From assembly GCA_903813345.2 (NCBI GenBank), contig CAIIXF020000011.1:2196571-2260570 (forward strand): 64,000 nt of DNA, in the 5' to 3' direction. Both the position numbers and the translations under genes were made by a program. Position 1 is the stretch's first letter, and every line of letters starts with the position of its first letter. This document shows positions 59,183-64,000 of this stretch, one piece after another. Under the pieces are notes generated by a model. That model did not search any database, was not told where the DNA came from, and saw nothing but the letters and a program-made list of their open reading frames with translations. Origin of the DNA: Owenia fusiformis. Its lineage: Eukaryota; Annelida; Polychaeta; Sabellida; Oweniidae.

Positions 59183-61530
59183 AAAGTTGAACGCTTCCCA
59201 AATGTTTCAAGACAGCAATCAGGATGTTATTATTTAAAGGCAAAGATCCTACATGAATAGATAATTTCCGTATTTCTAATAGACTCATTCCTAAATCAAA
59301 GCTTCTTAAATGCTCAAATTCACAACAATTTGCCTTATGTTACGTAATTTATTGTATATTATGTAATGTCTTATTTTCAACTTTATCTTATATAATATCA
59401 TTTTCGATGTATGTTTAAATATATTTGTATTGTTTATCAACAAAAATTTTTATGTTATGCAATAAGCATGTATTGATTTTTAATGTTTCTGTAACAATAA
59501 ACGGCTATGAGATAGCCCTAGACACACCAACTACCCTTTTATTCTTACATTTGATTCGGAGGCTTTGAAGTATAAATGTTTTCAAAGTAACTATTGTTTT
59601 TGCTCCATTGTTCAGCTTGAAGTTATCAGCGCTTTTTTTAGAGAATAATTTAATTTCGAAATGCCGCTAACGTCAATTCATATAGAAATTGATTCCTTGA
59701 AGTATATGAAGTGTATCATTGTTGTATGAATTGCAATTGTTTTATATGCTTTTGTTTAATGAAATTGCAAAAGCTGACTCCAAAAGACCAAAGAGGAAGG
59801 ATGGTCTCTGATAAATACAGCTACCATTGAACAATTATAATTAATAAATTTATTGGTCTCTTGAACATCTAAGGTACATCGAGATATAAGTCCAATAAAG
59901 CAAATAACAAATAACAAATTCATGCACCTGCATGGCAAAACAATAATGACAATCTAAATGTAACAATATTGAACAATACAATGTATAAGAACGTCAATGC
60001 AAATCTTGCTAGACAGAGTCTACTCGACGAGCAGATTTAATTAAAATGTTGTTGATCTGATGTTCTTCAATTCAAAGTTAATTTTAACTTTATTAACAAT
60101 TGTTTGAACTTGCATGTCAAACCGTGTTTTTCAGTTATGCGCTGTCATGGCAGCCACGTTTGCGTAATACGCTACCTTTTAAAATGGAATTGTTTATGTT
60201 AATAGTGTTATTAACAATTTCACTTGACTAATTATATCCTTATTACATGCTGGTTCCAAAACAGTCAATGCTTAATTGAGCCTCATAATCTACTCGGTAT
60301 AGGATAAATCCGTTATTAAATGCTCTATTTTTGATAGGGGTATATCCTTCGTTAAATACAATAGATTAGATTACGAGGGTTGTCTCAGAAGTAATGCACT
60401 ATATGCACTATATGCTCTAACTTTATCAATACTCGATATTTTTTCACGAGATTTTCAGTGAGTATTACCTAAAGATATTCTGATTATTTTACAAAGTTTC
60501 ATGTTGATTGAAAATACTATGTTGATATCATATTAAAATCAAAATGGTGAGTTTGGGTAGGTAGGGGCGGGATTTTTGCCACGTCAAAAGTAATAAAAAA
60601 TTGAAATTTTGAAATAATTGATCAACAGCTTTAAGAAGTAGGCTAAAAATATATATTTCAAGATACTAAATCACTAGGAGCACATCCTAGATTTATATAT
60701 ATTTGAGATTGGTTAATGTAATTTTTAGAAAGGTTTGTTAAAATATTCCAGACGATTTATGAAATTTGTTTTACTTATAGGTAACAAAAGCATCATGATA
60801 ACGTAACGCCTGTCTTATAATATATCTTCTCTGAGGAAATGGAACAATTATTTTTAATCATATTGAATGCAATAGCGATTTTATTTGAAGTAAACGGATG
60901 AAACTAATTGTTCATGCTACTAACCTTTCCATTTACAGATTCATAAGAAGATAATCTTCAAAAATATCAAAATTGCCCCTCCCGAATCAACATATTCCTA
61001 ATGCAATTTTTGGGCCATTTAGACCATCCTTTCTGTGCACAAATTATTTTTCAAATAAGACACCAATTTGCTTCTAGCTTTATTAATATGTACAAAACAT
61101 CAGATTGTTTAGAGTGATATTTTGAGTAACATACGATATCAGCCGCATGTGGGGATTATAAATGATTTTCTGAAAAAATCACACATATTTTCATATCAGA
61201 AATACCACTGGCTTTTATTGTGCATAACAAGAAAAAATGGTGAGCTACCCTATTCATTGTACATAACAAGAAAATTGGTGAGCTACCCTATCTAATGAGT
61301 ATCAGAAAGATCTTAACGAGGACTAATCTGAGTTTTCCAAAAAACGGTAAGAACTAGAAAGAAAAACTCAAAAAGACAATCAGTTATGCAAATTCTTAAT
61401 CAACCAAAACTGTAGCACTTTTAATCATAAAGTATTATGAGGGAAGATGAATATATAATTATGATACATTTATAATGGTATAAGCTCAATGGTTAAACTG
61501 TTAACTGTTATTAAAGATAATATATCTTAC
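59183..61530. other. Intronic, no exon seen
   Basis: ACGAGGGTTGTCTCAGAAGTAATG at about 60,376 resembles one mariner terminus, but no partner end was found. TGTGCATAACAAGAAAA.. and TGTACATAACAAGAAAA..GGTGAGCTACCCTAT at about 61,219-61,290 form two 41-bp tandem copies. Confidence 0.45.
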
Positions 61531-61834
61531 CTGGTTTCGGGTAGAAATGATCAGCAAGACCACTTGGAACAATTGGCCCGGATCCCACTCCATTTAACTC
61601 GCACACTTGTCTGTTTTCGATTCTTCGAAGGTTATAAGAACTACAAATCTTGTCGTTCGCAAGGCATTGTGCTGCGCATTCAATCACCGTGCTTGGGCTA
61701 ACAGTTTTCGTTATGTTTCCCGTCTTTTCTGATTTTGCGACTTTAATGAACATTCCTTGTTTAGTTTTAACTGCATTCCCGACATGTATATAGAACGAGA
61801 ACACCACTAAATTGAAGAAGAGCGTGGTGTCCAT
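61531..61834 (-). CDS. Signal peptide plus PAN/apple domain exon
   Basis: ATG at 61,834 (the first true ATG of the frame; upstream codons lack one) begins MDTTLFFNLVVFSFYIHVGN, a typical signal peptide, followed by KVAKSEKTGNI, ECAAQCLANDKICSSYNLRR and RQVCELNG. The C..C..C..YN....C.L pattern is the PAN/apple fold, which mediates protein or carbohydrate binding outside cells. The donor CCAG|GTAAGA leaves phase 1, as required by each TSP1 exon downstream on this strand. Further exons lie in or beyond the transposon-rich interval. Confidence 0.82.
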
Positions 61835-62733
61835 TGTAGATTTTCGCTCTAGCTTAACTTCTTTCGATCTTCGATCCTCTCTCACTATAGTCGTCTAAAG
61901 CATATTCCGCAGGCGCCGATAAAATGATTGCTATGTCATCCCATAGAAAACGTTGATAAAGGGTTGCCATGCGTTACCACTACTTCATTGCTCATGAATA
62001 AATCATGAATTTGAATTTATTTTACCTCCGGTCCACCAATGCTGATGTGTACATCATTTTTACGAAACAGTTTTAAGTGAACAACTTTTTAACCTTTCTT
62101 TTCTTAAAAAATGTCCAAAATATTACTGCCTGTAAAACTATAAATAAAGTTTCACTGGTTCTGACGCCTCATCATCCGCTCGTCGCAATGCAGATTCGCA
62201 AGCGCCCCACTACGCAACGTAAGTTTTGGCGAATCGTAATCAGGATTTGTATCATCCGCTCGGCGCAACGCAATCGCAAATTGGAAGATGTTTCATCGCA
62301 ACTGACCCAAAAAGTTGCGATAGCTTTTACCCTGCCGCAAATCAATCACAGATATTACCCATCTTTAAGACATTATTTTGTTATTTTTATTTTTTGTTAT
62401 TTATTTTAAATGTGTCAATCTAGGAGTTTCTTTATTGATTGCGTAAAGTATGTTTTTTCTCAAGGCGACTGTTGATAAAAAGTTAGTTTATGTTTCTCAA
62501 AAGTGCTTAAATCAAAGGAATCTTTAATGGTATGAAGGCGTGAGGGGTGCTTAAAACCTACGAATTTTATAATTAAATCCAAATTCTGATCACAAATCCA
62601 AGAAACCAAACCCAACATTCATTCCGGCATCGCTAAAAATGGATATAACTTTGAGGTTCTTTGCAACAGGCAACTTACAAATGACATATTTATGCTGATT
62701 TGGTCAGAGTAGTTGAGCCTGGCCACAGGAAAA
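61835..62733. other. Upstream of the PAN exon; no gene seen
   Basis: Presumed promoter and 5' leader on the minus strand, without a clear TATA or initiator. CATCCGCTCGTCGCAATGCA and CATCCGCTCGGCGCAACGCA form a loose direct repeat at about 62,172 and 62,252. Confidence 0.4.
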
Positions 62734-62906
62734 CCGGTGTAAAAGGGTAGGAGGTCCTATCAAATTATGGTCCTACTTTCCATTGATTTATATGGTGACC
62801 TAAATACAACTCTTTCCCTTATTATCGTATCCACAATCAGGGCCAGTAAGGGTCTTTAAGAAAGGGGACCATAATCCCCAGGGGACCATAATTTCTTTTA
62901 CACCGG
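62734..62906. mobile_element. 173-bp MITE, CCGGTGTAAAAG ends
   Basis: CCGGTGTAAAAG (62,734) is mirrored by CTTTTACACCGG (ending 62,906), with ATTATGGTCC repeated on both sides of the centre. Non-coding. Confidence 0.82.
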
Positions 62907-64000
62907 CCTTATCACAACATTTTAATTGTGCTGCAGCGTCAAAAGAGTGCCCAAGTCAAAAGGTGACGCAAGTCGTCAACGTAACATACATTGGTAATAT
63001 AATATAACGGACTTTAATTCGTCAATGAAACAAAAGCGAGGGGCTAAATATAGGAATTGCAACTTCATTTACAAACAAATTCCAAATCGAAGAAAATTAT
63101 CAAAACTAGTCTATATTTTCTAGCTTTGTGCCAAATTATAATCTGCAACTTGACTCATAAGTAGGTTTAAATCAAGAAAACAAAAAGGAAGTTCAACCAT
63201 TTTGTTACATTGACGTTCCGTCAAAGTAACTAGTTGTGAAACAGTGCTCTTGACATGAAGAGTGTCAATTGCTTTATGTTCTCAAATGTTTCCCCGAGTG
63301 ATAATATATACACAACTTTCTAGTCCAGAGGAGAGTTCCTCCAGCGTGTTCTTCTTTTCCTTCTCCATTGGATTCGTTCTCCTTAGCTTTGACTACAATT
63401 TTTTATTTAAAAAATATGCGCTTTGACTACATGATTATGATTTCATTTATTTGTTCAATTATTAATTAAGGCCTTTATGTTTATAATAGTTTTGATATTG
63501 ACATAAATATTTCTGAAAGCTTGGGGTTTTAAAAATGATGTTGATTTCTCAATGATGGGGAGTGCCCATGGAATGTTGGATATTGTTTTCTTAATGTATT
63601 ATACAATGACTTGGGACGGTGTGGGTTTGCTTCTCTTCATGACTGGTTCTGCTTTTAGTGGTTTCTTTTTTCTGGCGGTGGTTTGTATTTTATATCAAAC
63701 AAGATATGAGTGTTTTTTGTCAAACAGAAGTTGAAAGTAATGTCACGTTATAAATATTTAATCTTTTTTTCTTTATTTGATTTAATTTTGAAAGCTAGAA
63801 AACAAATCAAATGAGAATTTAAGAAATTTTCTGAAATATAGAGAATAGAGTCAAGGCACATATCCATTTACATTATATCAGTTTTTCATTCGTTCCAGGC
63901 TTTGAAAATAAGAGTTCAAACAAACATGGGGTTTAACATGTAAACCTATGAGGAAAAAGACCGGTTCTTAACTTTTTTGAGAAGTATATAGTACCCCACA
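62907..64000. other. No gene recognised
   Basis: A 60-codon hydrophobic frame at 63,552-63,734 has no family or splice support. No repeat was delimited. Confidence 0.4.

Larger units (their letters stand above)
36912..61834 (-). other. Proposed gene: PAN - TSP1 x8 - FN3 - NHL
   Basis: Minus-strand exons in order: signal peptide and PAN (61,834-61,531), TSP1 exons (46,696 down to 44,479), FN3 (43,629-43,339), NHL (37,699-36,912). Every border seen is phase 1, so all can be joined in frame, and the first has a signal peptide while the last has a stop. This would be a secreted or matrix protein. It is an inference: 14.8 kb without a recognised exon separates PAN from TSP1, and 5.6 kb separates FN3 from NHL, so two or three genes are possible. 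Introns hold a LINE, foldback elements and satellite-like DNA. Confidence 0.45.

Noticed and set aside
63552-63734. 60-codon hydrophobic frame near the window end
   Set aside because: Could be a membrane peptide, but there is no supporting exon, homology cue or conserved motif.

Overview
The window is metazoan nuclear DNA. It is AT-rich, its genes are split by introns with GT..AG borders, it carries animal extracellular modules (PAN/apple, thrombospondin type 1, fibronectin III, NHL propeller), and it is loaded with LINE and DNA-transposon debris. A marine invertebrate is the likeliest source; the sequence alone does not settle the phylum. No tRNA, rRNA, CRISPR array or bacterial feature was seen.

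Region 1 (about 1-21,000) is a convergent pair of transposase-like genes. The plus-strand gene (exons 4,157-10,254) reads as an intact 857-residue P-element/THAP9-type transposase in eight exons, and all seven introns have matching phases. The minus-strand partner (pieces at 19,279-19,108, 15,108-14,546 and 14,555-14,079) is an unclassified transposase-associated protein with one frame break. The outer flanks of the pair are inverted copies of each other: a 67-bp block matches at 64 positions (862-928 against 20,484-20,418), followed by two shorter blocks in the same order. TGACGTCA octamers and AACGCGG-type motifs cluster on both sides. The inner 3' flanks (10,262-10,420 and 13,384-13,480) are also inverted copies. 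The pair may be one roughly 20-kb two-gene mobile element, or an inverted duplication.

Region 2 (about 21,000-36,900) has no convincing host gene. It holds decayed LINE reverse transcriptase, a 0.73-kb palindrome, inverted-repeat elements with CAGGGTG ends inserted at TA, three minisatellites and a 1.6-kb satellite that mixes 97- and 109-bp units.

Region 3 (36,912-61,834, minus strand) holds exons that all meet in phase 1: a signal-peptide plus PAN exon (61.5 kb), eight 174-bp thrombospondin exons (44.5-46.7 kb, one with a stop codon), a fibronectin III exon (43.3 kb) and a six-bladed NHL exon (36.9 kb). I infer one secreted multidomain protein gene of about 25 kb. Its introns contain a 5'-truncated L1-type LINE (38,125-40,105) and a 7.1-kb foldback structure (52,074-59,182). 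One arm of that structure has been split by a mariner-type element, while the other arm keeps the unoccupied site.

Region 4 (61.9-64 kb) shows only a small inverted-repeat element and no supported gene.
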